Below, piece after piece: positions 1-12,100 of a stretch of DNA of 64,000 bases. Origin of the DNA: Lottia gigantea (lineage: Eukaryota; Mollusca; Gastropoda; Lottiidae); contig NW_008707426.1 of NCBI RefSeq assembly GCF_000327385.1, positions 331,863 through 395,862 of the forward strand, read 5' to 3'. How positions within the stretch are numbered: the stretch's first letter is position 1; each line of letters begins with the position of its first letter. A model generated the notes under the pieces. The model searched no databases, was not told the DNA's origin, and saw nothing but the letters and a program-made list of their open reading frames with translations. The translations under genes were made by a program, and so were the position numbers.

Positions 1-2094
1 TTTTAAACTTCTTCACTTTGGTACGCTTGGATTTTTCCTTCTTTTTCATGTTTTGACGTTTTTCCTTTTTCTTATGTTTTTGTTTTCGAAGTTTTTTTCG
101 CCAGTTTCCTTTCGGTGCCTTCTTCTTATCTCGTATTCCCCACATTTTCTGAAGCAAAATTTGAGAACAGGATAATTCTGAAGATAGTGTTAAGTCAGAA
201 ACTGACTGTTCTAGAGGAGCGAGCTAAGCGAACTGACTACAGAAATTAGGCTTACAACATTCGGCGAAGAGTCTTAATATGTGATAAAGCAAATTTTGTG
301 ACATCATCAAACGCTTAATTTAAGTCGAATTGCAGGAACCACAGATGTCTGAAAGAAAATTGAATTGGTAAAAATTGGTGCTATCATTGTCCCGATACAC
401 AAAAGAATTTAGAACAACTCTTTACAATCCATTTAAGTTGTTAGATTCGGACTCGAAAGCTTAAATTTGAACAGACTGAAGGATTGTACAATGACCATAG
501 GGACAATTTTGTCCACCAGCAGAGTGATTGGTCTATGGAATTCTTGACACAATATCAATCACACAATTAAGTCCTAACAATGAAATTTAAATCCTTACCC
601 CTTTAAAATATTTCTGAAGATAATTTTCACGATTTCCAATATGAGGATCGTCACCGCCCTGCAAGTGTAGAAAATAATCATCAAGGCTTTCGTCTTCAAC
701 CTACTTGCTGTACAGCTTTGCTCAGCATTTTAAACATTTTAAATCTGAGCCCGGTCTGTTCTAGAGCTACGACAAGAACACGTCAATATGAAAAAGTCTT
801 TGAATGGCATTTAGCAATTGTGAATACGATATATAGACACAGCTTTATGGAACAACAATCACTGGTTAAAGTTTTATGCAACGTTTCGACGTGTTTCCCC
901 CGTCGTCTTCAGGTACATGAAAGTGTGCACCAATGAGGGTACATGGTAGGCTTTTTTTCCCTGTAGAAAATGGTTTGAACTTCCAATAATTGTACCTCCA
1001 CTTTATTTGAAAAAATTATTTTTATACGTTTTTGCTTCAGGATGGGTCTAAAATTTTTTTGAAAATAACAGGCTTGCTTGCCCATACAAAATTGTCGCAT
1101 TTACAACTCAGATGTTCCTGCTTTAAGCAAGTCTGCCCTATTTGTAACCCGATCTTGTGAGGCTGACGCGGCCACTGAAATGAAGCTTCTTGAAACGCAT
1201 AAAAGTCAAAAACAAAGTCGACTTTTTACTACCGAACAACATGACGTAGAACAGTAGTTATGTTTCTATGTTATCTACTTTTAATCCAAATGCTATTGAA
1301 AAGGTTAACCTTACATCATCTCCATTTTGAACTTTGGGAGCTCCACCTCGATTCACGACTTTTGAAGATTTTCCACGAGTTCTTGGATCCCTAAACTTCT
1401 TCTTCTTCCTTCGTCTCTGTTTTACGGCATAGTTCTTGCTTAGCTCTTGTTGAAGCTGGAATAAGAAATGAAATGGAGTTTTAAATCCTGCTTTTCTGGC
1501 ATGTGATTATAAGGATATATAAACCAAGTACTAACGATCCGAACCGCCAAACGAAGTTCGAAATCCAAACAACATATTGGCGAAACATTAGTAGCTGCTA
1601 ATGAACTTTTAACATGAGGAAGAATATCAATTGCGACAGCAGTAACACAAACTCGTATTCTTTCCAATAATAAATTTTCGATAAATTCTTTTGTTTAAAT
1701 TGGCTTAATACAAGAAGGGTGAGGGTGGTATGAGTGAACCCTGTCTTATTCCGTGGTTGTTTCATATCGATAATATAAATACCGCTACTCAAAGTAATCA
1801 AGTCTGTCTTCGCTAAGATAAACATAAATTTTACAAACATTTCTACACATTTAACAGTTTTCTGTGGATTGGATTCGAAGAAATTCCTAAAATACCCTCT
1901 TAGGCGATTGACTTTCAAGAAAACAAGCAAAAAATTGAGATAAGGATTTGATAATACATGTAAAGTACCTTTTCTCTTGCGTCTTTTTCCTTCAGCTTGG
2001 CTTGTCTGTCTGACACAGCAGTGACCTCGGCATCGTGGAGATCCAGTACCAAATAAATCAGACAAATACCCAAGAATAAAAGCTTGACACCCAT
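1..2094 (-). CDS. Secreted lysine/arginine-rich protein, 5' part (gene runs off the window)
   Basis: Four exons read on the minus strand: 1969-2094, 1315-1455, 599-658 and 1-148 (open at the window edge). All junctions are phase 0 with GT/AG borders. The protein starts MGVKLLFLGICLIYLVLDL, a typical signal peptide, so the product should be secreted. The mature part is strongly basic: exon 2 has an RRRKKKKF cluster followed by a GGAPKVQNGDD stretch, and exon 4 is almost a run of Lys/Arg (KKKEKRQNMKKKEKSKRTK). No cysteine framework or named domain is visible in the roughly 158 residues present. It could be a heparin-binding ligand with a basic pro-region or an extracellular-matrix protein. I do not recognise the family. 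The exon chain is well supported; the function is unknown. Confidence 0.65.
275..435 (-). repeat. Rep-B fold-back element, one arm (intron of basic secreted protein)
   Basis: The segment carries the Rep-B arm (GACATCATCAAACGCTTA..., GCAGGAACCACAGATGTCTG..., CTCTTTACAATCCATTT). Only one arm is present, ending in the family's terminal motif. Confidence 0.7.
1535..1640 (+). repeat. Rep-L dispersed repeat
   Basis: The segment (ATCCAAACAACATATTGGCG, then a serine-codon-rich stretch and ACATGAGGAAG) recurs at 44770-44875 and, inverted, at 48745-48845. It lies in intron 1 of the basic secreted protein gene. Confidence 0.55.
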
Positions 2095-2376
2095 CTAGAA
2101 CATATTTTAAATCATCTGAGATTCCGTTTTACTTCTCTTCCATCTCGTCATTTTAACATTGATAATTAATACACAAGGATTCGAAGACTAAAATTTCGAT
2201 GGTGAAATGTTAAGACAATTCCCGTTTCTGAGACTAAGGTACGATTGGTCAGACGGATGGCAAAATTAAAAAATCTAAGCAACTTATAGATAACGTAAGA
2301 AAAAAAAAGCAAAACAAATTTACCTTACGACGGAATGTCCACAAAGCTGTGAATACAATTCCATGCTGTATTTATA
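2095..2376 (-). promoter_or_regulatory. TATA box, 5'-UTR exon and 5'-UTR intron of the basic secreted protein
   Basis: A TATAAATA motif reads on the minus strand at 2369-2376. About 50 bases downstream a good donor (AAG|GTAAAT) closes a short leader exon at 2324. An acceptor (TTCTAG) ends exactly at the ATG at 2094, so the start codon would be the first three bases of exon 2. The 229-bp intron contains a Rep-A fragment. This is inferred from motifs only. Confidence 0.5.
2150..2290 (+). repeat. Rep-A fragment (3' part)
   Basis: This matches the 3' half of Rep-A, ending in the family's GTTTCTGAGACTAAGGTACG motif. It sits in the 5'-UTR intron just upstream of the start codon of the minus-strand gene. 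Confidence 0.6.
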
Positions 2377-2591
2377 GGAATATTGTTCATTCCAAATTAT
2401 ATATTGATCTACGACTGTCCTATTGTTTTTTGTAATTAAGCTCAAGCACCTGCTCGATATAAGCCTTTAATTAAATATCTAAGTCTGATATCTTCTGCTT
2501 TAATGTAATAAGCAACAAGAAACAATACTGATTTATTCGACCGTGATAATTTTCTCGATCGATACTTTTTACACATATATACTTTTTTTTA

Positions 2592-2672
2592 AAGGGACGG
2601 GTTAGCTATTTTCGTGGGTTGATTTAGGTCTTGAATATACGTAAAATGTCTTCTGAAGTACTCGAAATACGA
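2592..2672 (+). repeat. Rep-A fragment (5' part)
   Basis: It begins AAAGGGACGGGTTAGC and continues with the Rep-A GGTCTTGAATATACG and CTTCTGAAGTACTCG motifs before breaking off. Confidence 0.6.
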
Positions 2673-2814
2673 CAACTATGTTGAGGCGTCTTGTCGCATG
2701 CCTCTCATGTCGGAGTGTAGGAAGGAATGTCCCTGGAAAATTACCGAAAAATTAAATTCATTTGGTGCATTCTTACATATATTATGAGTCAAAAAAGTAA
2801 ATTTGCTTCATTAA

Positions 2815-2970
2815 AAAAAGGCGATTGGTGACGGCATCAAACACTTAGTTTTAATGGATTTGCAGGAACTACAAACATTTGATTAATAATTGGAATGGTT
2901 CATATTGATGCTATCAATGTCCCCGATACACATTTTTTTTTTCAGAAAACTACTTTACAATCTATTTAAG
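2815..2970 (-). repeat. Rep-B fold-back element, one arm
   Basis: One arm with ACGGCATCAAACACTTAG, GCAGGAACTACAAAC, GATGCTATCAATGTCCCCG and the terminal CTTTACAATCTATTT. Confidence 0.65.
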
Positions 2971-3046
2971 TTTCTAGACTCGGACTCGAAGCCAGTTGAA
3001 CTGGTTGAATGTGGCAACTCTGTTTAGGCGTCTTGTAGCGTACCTC

Positions 3047-3716
3047 TCATGTTTTCATCTGGGTTCCTAGCAATATAGCAAATCATGAACTGAAGTATGT
3101 TTTCATCTGTGTTCCTAGCAAGATAACAAATCATGAACTGAAGTATGTTTTCATCTGTGTTCCAAGCAAGATAACAAATCATGAACTGAAGTATGTTTTC
3201 ATCTGTGTTCCAAGCAAGATAACAAATACTGAACTGAAGTATGTTTTCATTTTTGTTCTAAGCAAGATAGCAAATCATGAACTGAAGTATGCTTTCATCT
3301 GTGATCCTAGCAATATAGCAAAATCATGAACTGAAGTATGCTTTCATCTTTGTTCTAAGCAAGATAGCAAATCATGAACTGAAGTATGTTTTCATTTGTG
3401 TTCTAAGCAAGATAGCAAATCATGAACTGAAGTATGCTTTCATCTTTGTTCTAAGCAAGATAGCAAATCATGAACTGAAGTATGCTTTCATCTTTGTTCT
3501 AAGCAAGATAGCAAATCATGAACTGAAGTATGTTTTTATCTGTGTTCCAAGCAAGATAGCAAATACTGAACTGAAGTATGTTTTCATCTGTGTTCCAAGC
3601 AAGATAGCAAATCATGAACTGAAGTATGTTTTCATCTGTGTTCCAAGCAAGATAGCAAATCATGAACTGAAGTATGTTTTTATCTGTGTTCCAAGCAAGA
3701 TAAATCATGAACTAAT
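3047..3716. repeat. 48-bp minisatellite, about 14 copies
   Basis: The unit contains AATCATGAACTGAAGTATG and CATCTGTGTTCCAAGC. The AATC phase marker falls at 3081, 3129 and 3177, giving a period of exactly 48. Because 48 is divisible by three, one minus-strand frame stays open across the array. There is no codon-level sign of a gene. Copies differ by a few substitutions, mainly GTGTTCC versus TTGTTCT. Confidence 0.95.
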
Positions 3717-3794
3717 AAAGATGTATCTCATCCGTTGCCCTTTTAACACGTCAGAAACTAGTACATATTTCACTTAAACCGATACGAAAGACAA

Positions 3795-3862
3795 ACACTA
3801 TTACTGATTTTCTTAGCTGAACAATAATTCCCGGTTTTTGAGACCAAGGTACGATTGACCTG
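3795..3862 (+). repeat. Rep-A fragment (3' end)
   Basis: It carries AACACTATTACTGATT and the terminal GAGACCAAGGTACGATTG of Rep-A. Confidence 0.5.
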
Positions 3863-4394
3863 CGAAAATGATGAACTATGGCTCTTAAGCCATCTTCCGT
3901 TTGATTAATCTGGACTACTTACCCTTTATTTTCAAGCCGTGTGATACACTGGAACATATCTTTAAAATCTAATTTGATTGATCCAGTCAACCAATGGTAT
4001 AAGTAGTCTCGATTAGCAGGTACATAGTCACTGAGGAAGATCTCTTGAACGTAAGGCTCAGCAGTGACCTTCAGGCGAAAAATACGTCAAATAATCTTCA
4101 TTATGCTTCAATAGGGATTTATCGGCCGACATTTTGTAGACAAACAGTGAGATAAGTTTCTCTTTACTGAAGAAAGGTCAAATGTCCTATTTGTATCCAA
4201 TTACACAGTTCGTGAACTATTTAATATGTAACTACAATATGTGAACTACAAGAGGGACTGGTTGATCCAAATGCACAGTGGCCCAATTCCTAAGGGTTAA
4301 TGGCAATAACGAATAATGAACGTACTTCACAATGTTTTTCGTTTTTCAAATTTTTTTTATCGTTTTACTGTCGTTTTTCTATTGAAAGGGGGGT
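3863..4394. other. Intergenic stretch, no gene seen
   Basis: AT-rich unique-looking DNA between two Rep-A pieces. I find no splice-consistent coding segment and no recognisable RNA. Confidence 0.4.
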
Positions 4395-4715
4395 GTACCA
4401 TTTTTTGACCAATCATCTCAGAAACGGGAAATTCTTTGGCTAAGCCAATCAGTAATATTGTTCGCAGCTCACCGTTGAAATTTGAGCCTTTGAATCCATG
4501 TGTGTTCAGCATTATCCACGTTTGAAAGTTAAAAAGACGAGTCGTCTTTTTTGAGGCACTGCCATAGGCTATATATAAAAGGCATCTATAGAAATATGAA
4601 AAGAAATTCCTAGTTTGAGATATTTTTGAACGAATTATATGATTTTCGTGCATTTCTAGTACTTCTGCAGACTATTTTCATATATTCAAGACTCAAAACC
4701 ACCCCCTAAATGACG
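4395..4715 (-). repeat. Rep-A element, nearly full length
   Basis: It reads on the minus strand with all Rep-A landmarks: CTTCTGCAGACT / TTTCTAGTACTTCTG at the outer end, CAAACTAGGAATTTC, AGACGACTCGTC, a GATTTGAAGG-type segment, and CTAAGCCAATCAGTAAT followed by the GTTTCTGAGATGATTGGTC end. The 98-codon minus-strand open frame here is the repeat itself. Confidence 0.8.
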
Positions 4716-4979
4716 CAATAGTAAACCTCTTTACAATCCCTTTAAAAAATTTATGACCGAAATGATATAAGAATAATGGGTTCTACTTATCAGGGGGATG
4801 ATTATCTCTCTTGGGTTCAAGTGTAACAGCTGACTGTCCATAAAGAGATAAAGTCTATTCATTCACTTTACTAACGTAACCACCCGTATTACTTTTCAAA
4901 ATGAAAACTGTTTTTGACGCCAGGTTCGTCTATAATTAGGTTTTTTTTTTTCTTGATTAGATTTTAATATTATGATCTA

Positions 4980-5190
4980 CAGTCTAATTAGATTATACCA
5001 AACTTTTGTTTGTTTTTTTTATTAGCTTTTTTTGTAGTATAGCAGGGTCTAACGACATTATGGCATTTTGTGACTCGGTGTTTACCAGGTTAGGTCGACG
5101 AACGTTCAAGAGGGCTGTCTTTAGACCCTAACTAAAGTGGCTATGAAAGCTAATGAAAAAACTGAACGAAAGTTAGTTATAATGTGATGT
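4980..5190. repeat. Rep-C fold-back MITE copy
   Basis: The ends are inverted: GTCTAATTAGATTATACC with TATTAGCTTTTTTTG on the left, and TTTAGACCCTAACTAAAGTGGC with AAAGCTAATGAAAAAAC on the right. The middle carries GTTTACCAGGTTAGG and GACGAACGTTCAAGAGG, shared with the other Rep-C copies. Confidence 0.75.
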
Positions 5191-6119
5191 CATTCGGAAT
5201 TTTCCAATCTTTTGTTTTATATATTAATAATAGTACAACTAGGTCTAAAAATGAAATTTTGTTGCTTCTTCATCCGTTACTTAAATTCAATAGTTTTATT
5301 CAATTGTTGACTAACTCAGTGCTTGATTTTCATTTTGTAAAGTAAACCCTGTAATTAAAATGCAATCACTGTATCAGTTTTTCTGATGTAAAAGCTTCTA
5401 AGTTAGAGAGTTATACTTCTATACTTATCAGATGAGGCATTATAATTTAAACCTTTTAAGTTCGTTACACTTTTTGATAAGTGTTAGAAAACTACTGTAC
5501 GGATTTAAGCAAAGAAAATGCCTTATTGTAGAGTGTCCCCAACGTATTCTTAAGTTTTCAACTAAAAATAGTATTTATGAGACCCTTTATCAAAACTTGT
5601 TTAAACTGCTTCATTAATAAGTAGTACTCTCAGTTTTTCATTAACCCTTTTAAAACAAATTCAGTTTGATCAAGTAGATAAATAGATAAATAGCATGTAA
5701 TAGAAATTTGTTCAGGTATAATTCACGACGTTTTTGATAATGAAAATTGTGCATACTGCTCCTTTAAGTGGTGTTATTTTAAAAGGCTTATTGTTTAAAG
5801 TTTCATGCATCCGTGACAAATAGCATAAGCCGTAGCATCATAAAAGGTTTACAAAATAATATTCGGAGTACGGTTTGGCGTTTTTCTAACGACTGATATG
5901 CGGCCACTATGCTGTGATATTTCATCTCTTAAATTTTACGGGTAGAATTATTGTTCATGTCGTTTCGATCTAAAATCGTGTGGTAAATGAGTGCAGTTTC
6001 AGATACACCATTTGTCAATGAGGCCAACGGTTACCTAAAAGTATATTATTCACAGAAACATAATTGGACATTATGTGATTATAGCTTTTTAAAAACTGTG
6101 TGGTAGATGCGATTTGAAA
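5191..6119. other. Upstream region of the GALNT gene, no other gene seen
   Basis: AT-rich sequence. No convincing TATA box lies at a sensible distance from the start codon at 6120, and I found no additional coding exon. The 61-codon open frame at 5432-5617 has no splice or codon support. Confidence 0.4.
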
Positions 6120-9100
6120 ATGATCAAACGACAAACGAGTGCACTGGAAATGCTGATGCTTCCGTTAGTGTTCGGGTTTTTACTCTGTATCTGGACGTTT
6201 TGGTCGTTCGTCGCCCTTGAAGCTGTTTTGAGACACCAACGCTACTCTTCTGCTCAGAGTCATCGTTTGATACTCTCCAGAGATCATGGAAGCGATCCGA
6301 ACTCCCCTGGTAAGTTTTTTACTCTCATACCTGCGGAGGCCGTGTGTGGATTAGTGTATTGGCCCTTGCTCGCTTACCTAAAGCATCAATTTACACCTTT
6401 CAACTTTTCAATCTTTCCTTGTGGTTCTTGGTATTTCACTAAAACTCAGTGTTTGATGACGTCACTAATCGGGAAAAGGCTTAAAGAGTAGGGGGGTGGG
6501 GCAACCGACCCAATAACATTACTGCAACTAAAGACCATACACCAATACCCCCTCCGGATATATTACTTGCCCCTCCGAATAATCAAGTCTGGCTATACTG
6601 GCCTCATGGATAGAGTGGAATTCGCTTTTGGAGAGTTCACAAGGCTATATCTATTGTGATCATTTTCTTTCAGGTTATGGGGGACAGGGGGTGAGGATTG
6701 ATAAAAACCAGTTGAGTTCAGAACAACGAGAGAAATACGATGCTGGATATAGAAGACATCAGTTTAATGAAATGGTCAGTGGTATTATTCCCGTCACGCG
6801 ACAGATTCTCAACGTTACAGAACCACAGTAAGTAAACAAAAAACCCAAAACATTCCAGATTTTAGCCGAGCATTTAATCTTATGTATGTACTTATCTGAC
6901 GCTACATAACCACAGAAGGTTTGGGAAAAAAATACCTGAAGTCTGGTTAAAGGTATTAGGGAACCACAGGCACAGGCATCAGATTTTTTCTTTTCTTGAG
7001 GTGGATTCGAACCCATGACACCTAATCACATGGCTAAGGTATAAGTGCACAGCTGGCAAAATTTCCCTCGTTGCTCATTGCCTTCGTTGCAAATCTTTAT
7101 TAGCTCAATCTTTTAATTCAGGTGCCTACAAATCCAATATAATTTGCAAAAACTGCCAAAAGCCGGTGTTGTGATCATCTTTCATAATGAAGCTTGGAGT
7201 GTTTTATTACGATCTTTACACAGCGTCTTACGAACAGTACCTGATATTTTATTGACTGAGATTATTCTTGTGGATGATGCTTCTACTCATGGTAAGTCAA
7301 TAAGTTGACTGACTTTATTTCCTGTTCTGTAATATTTTACTGGGCAAAGGCCTCCCGAAAAAATGGATTGCTTTCTTGAAAAAGAATTCTGATAACCCAC
7401 CAATACACCATTTCTTTTCCGGATGTAATACTTGCCCCTCCGAACAATCAAGTCTGTCTCCGAGCCTGCTCGTACCCCCGATGTCTATGACCTGGTCAGA
7501 GAATTTTACCACGTTCAACTTTCAAATCGTTTTTAGTGATTTTGAATCGTCCACTTGAGGACTATATACGAGACATACCAATGGTTAAGTTAGTGAGGCT
7601 ACAGAACAGAATGGGACTGATGACAGCTCGAATGGAGGGTCTGAAATATGTCTCGGGAGAAGTTGCCGTCTTTCTGGATTCCCACGTGGAGACGGCGGAG
7701 AGTAAGTCATCCTTCATTTACCTCGTCTGGCGAATGATTTGCATACATTTGTATTATCACCATCAGCATCTGAATCAGTTAAATGATTCGCCCAACTATC
7801 AATTGCATAATCATCATCATCCATTTCATCATCGTCATGATTAACAGTTACCAGTAGCGTATTTAGAGGGAAGAATTTTGGAGCATGGAATCCGTTGTAT
7901 TTTTAGAGCCTCTAGCAACCCCCAGTCTCCCGGCATCAAGGGCTTTGGTCCTTCGGACCTTGCCTCGTAGAAATACCCCCATCCCCTTAAATTTTCTAGA
8001 TACGCCCCTGGTTGTTATTTTCTGGGACAAATTTTCTTCTATCATGATTTTGCAACTGTCAACGTATGATTATTTTCTATACAGAACGAAACTGACGTAG
8101 ACTGAAGTGCTTACCTCATGGGCTCGAATTCTTTCAGGATGGTTGGAGCCATTGTTATCACGAATACAGGGGAATAAAAATATTCTAGCTGTACCCGGTA
8201 TTGATAGGATAGATAGTGACGATTTCTCCTTCCAGTCTGTACCAGTTTCCAGCAGACAGATCGGAGGTTTCGACCTTGACCTATACTACAATTGGATTCT
8301 GATGCGACGTCAGGATCTCGCTAATCCTTTGGCTCCGATGAGGTATGAATGCGCGAATTTCTAATCTAGTTATGAGATTTTTGCCCGAAAGACATGCCTT
8401 CGGTAATGCCCCATCTTCCCTTCCCCCCTATGGCCCGCCACTGCAATCACGTCTGGCTAAGGGCCTGATGATGAATAATCTTCGTAGATTATCTAAGTTA
8501 ATTCTTTTTGTGTCGACAGTTCTTATTTCTTGATGACGTTTACAACTTATTTTATTTTTCAGATCTCCCACTCATCTCGGTTGCTGTTTCGCCATCTCTG
8601 TTGAAACCTTTAAACGTTTGGGACAATACGACCCAGAGTTAAAGATTTGGGGCTGTGAAAATATAGAATTATCATTTAAGGTCAGTCAGTTATAACCCAT
8701 TTTCACGGTTGTGCATTATCGTGAAAATAAACATGGATAAGGCTTGTCATGCATAAATTGTTCTGATATTATCTCAAGGTGTTGACCTATTTGACACTGT
8801 TTTGCGAGCTAAGCAGACCATGCTTACTCTTTTCGAAACACTTGATGATACTTCTCTTAAGATGAGTCCACTACTATACAACTTTTACTCTCGCTTTTGC
8901 CATTCTTTGGGCGAGATTTTGATTAACGAAATTGTTTTGCTTTTACGGAATTTTATTGGATAAGGCTACTTTAGCTTCCCGTTTCTTGTTCCCTTTCTTG
9001 TGTGCTGCGTTGTCAATCCTCACGAACCCAATTAGAACCTGAAGAAAACGTAGTCTAACTCAAATGGTTTCATTATATTTTAGGTTTGGATGTGTGGTGG

Positions 9101-12100
9101 CCATATTGAAATCATTCCATGCTCTCACGTAGGCCACATGTTCAGACAAACAGCTCCTTACGACTATGGTCCTGACGGAAGTGACGTCATCAGAAGGAAC
9201 TGTTTACGAGTAGCTGAAGTTTGGATGGATAACTATAAATATTTTTATTATGAGAGAATTTTCAACAAACAGGTTTGTATTCACTCAGTCTAATTAATAT
9301 TAGAACAAACTTTCGTTCCGTTTTTTTTATTACTTTTTAATTTTAATATAGCCACTTCAGTTAGGGTCTAACGACAGCGCTCTTGAATGTTCGTCAAATT
9401 AACCTTTTGACTTAACCTGGTAAACACCACGTCACAAAATGCCCGCGCTGGAGAGGGTATAAATTTGATTGGTTAAAGCAGACGTCATCGAATTAGGCTA
9501 AAAGGTTAATTTGACGAACGCCCTATAGGGCTGTCGTTAGACCCTAACTGAAGTGGCTATATTAAAAATAAAAGCTAATAAAAAACGAAAAGTTTGGTCT
9601 AATTTCAATTTGACTAGTATTCACTTAAGCACAGAGGCGCACCCAATCTTGAACTTAGGGTTGGAGCAGGGTTCAATGTAAGCGGTATCGCACCGCGCTA
9701 GTCAAAATGTGCGATCCAATATTTCCAATAGCCAAACTTAAAATTTATCACGTCGATTTTCATATCAAATTGTATATTTTTCATGCGAATTTTTGCCGTT
9801 TAAAGTAACGTTAGATAACGATCGATAGTCTCTATAAACCACGAGGAACTTTAGTCCAGAAATAGCGGTATATTATTTTACAATATAATGATATAATTTT
9901 GATAATTAAATTGTTCAGATCGATCTGGAGTCTACTATAGTCAATAGTGACGTTTTATATACGTTTTACCTAAGGGAGGTAATTCTTTTCAATTTTATTT
10001 GACCACTGAAACTACTTATGAAAAATTATTAATACCAATTTCTGTTAAAGGTTGTTGTAATATCTGACAGGTTCTGTACTGTACTGTAATTCGATCCATT
10101 GCACGGTGGTACAATGAGTACCTCTCAATGTAAGAGAATGCCTATTTTCCTCCTCCTCACCCTATTCGCTTCCTCTTTTAGACCACCTTGGGCTCAAATA
10201 CCATCTCTATTGACTTTATTAGCCCACATGGTGCAGAAAAGTAGGACGTAAAACTCTAATTCATTTCATTTCCAATACCTTCTCTCTTTGCTCTGCATTT
10301 CAGAGCCTCCTCTTCTAGACCCCCATACCGTCTGGTTTTCCTATCATCCACCAACAACTGTACTTTCTGCTTCATCATCCGTCTCTTCTCCTGTGTTCCA
10401 ATACCTTCTCTCTTAGCTCTGCATCCCCCTGCCTGTCCTTGTTAAGCACTAACTCTTCATTTTCAATACCTCATATTCACCTTCCAATACCTTCTTTTCT
10501 CTGCTGTGTATATTCCCATTGCCTGTTGTCTACGTGGTACTGTCTAGTCTTCCTTCCCCCCATCTGTTTCTCTTTGTTAATATTCAACTAAACGTCATAC
10601 TTCCTTTTTATCTTGCCGCCTACTTCTCCAATCTCTGTCTTTCCCTGTCTCATCTTCCTCTCTCTCTACCTTCGTTTAACTCTTCCTTCTCATCTTCCAG
10701 AAAAGTAGGACGTAAAAATCCATTCATTTTATTTCTCATCGTCCACCCTATCTTCGATCTACTTATATTAACGTAGAAAGGTCTGAGAACATCATCAATC
10801 GGGCAGGTCAACCACATCTCTTTAAAGTATTGATATATATTTTCTGTTTTTCTCTTTCGATGTAGATGTACACAGATATCGGTGACGTAGACGAAAGAAA
10901 GCTGTTACGTAAGCAGCTTGGTTGTAAATCCTTTCAATGGTATATTACTAATGCATATCCTGAACTGTATCTTCCGTTTGGTTGGCTTGCATCCGGTCAG
11001 GTACGTTGATTATGTTTGTGTATTTTGGGTTAAAGCCGACTGTCGGAAGCATTGGCACAGGCCACATTACCTCCCCTTACATACAGGTTGAAAATCCTTG
11101 CATTAGATCAACAAGGTAAAACATTAGGATGTAGAACTGGTATCAGACCTCTAAGGTACCAAACGCAGGCACATCAAATTTCATTTCATTTAATTAGCCA
11201 AAGATATAAAACAATATCATGACAATATATTTCTGTTTCAGATTCAAAACGTTGGGATAAGTGATATGTGTATTGAAACACCGATACAATGGGCTAACTA
11301 TGGTCAAGAGGTTTATGTATCACGATGTAACAAAGATATACTTGTTCAGGTAGGATTGCAGTCTAATTAGATTTCGGGGTATGGAGGGTTTGATTCTCCT
11401 AACTGTACAGACATAGGATGGATCAAATACATCATTAAAAAAATGGTATTAGCGGTCAGGAAATTCTTGTGATTTTCCTCTGTTCGGATCTCAAATTAGA
11501 TAAAATATAACCCGCCTAATGGGCGAGAGGTTAGATTGTTATTTGCATGGGCTTTTTTTTCGATTAAGCAACTTCAGAGCCAATCAAATTTCAACGCTGG
11601 GAATTTGTGACGCGAACAAAAGCTGTATTCCTTGAAGCAATAGACATTGAATGCAACTTTTGTAAGCGTCACAAAATCCCAGCGTTGGAGAGGTCATAAA
11701 TTTGATTGGCTGGCGGTGTCATCAAACTGACGAATATTCAGAAGGGCCATCTTTAGACCCTAATTGAAGTGGCTAAATTAAAAATGGAAGCAAATAAAAA
11801 CGGAAATGTTTGATTTGTGAAAATTAAAGGGATTGTAAAGAGGTTTTCTAACTTGTTTATGTATATCAGGGATGCTGATAGCATCAATTTGCACCATTCC
11901 TATATTTACTCAGACATCTGTGGTTCAAACTAACTGTTTGATGACGTCACTAATTGCAATATATTCTTTATCAGATAAGGCCTAGCCTCATACTGACGAA
12001 GGCTGTGTACCCGAAACGTTTTATCTTGCAGCATTTCACTCTAACTAAAGAGAATCAGATAAGAAGAGATGAAGGATGTTTAGATGTTAGTGGTAAAAAG

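Noticed and set aside
1598-2065. 155-codon minus-strand open frame
   Set aside because: It overlaps exon 1 of the basic secreted protein in a different frame and runs through the intron. The signal-peptide frame with GT/AG borders explains the region better.
3499-3708. Open frame with repeated NTDENILQFMICYLAW units
   Set aside because: It is the 48-bp minisatellite; 48 is a multiple of three, so the frame stays open by arithmetic.
3047-3716. CRISPR-like regular repeats
   Set aside because: The units are contiguous with no unique spacers, and the DNA is animal.
4357-4653. 98-codon minus-strand open frame
   Set aside because: It coincides with a Rep-A copy. The same sequence recurs in many places and is not open in the others.
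10519-10776. 85-codon open frame in GALNT intron 7
   Set aside because: It follows a C/T-rich low-complexity tract, and GALNT exons on both sides join in phase without it.
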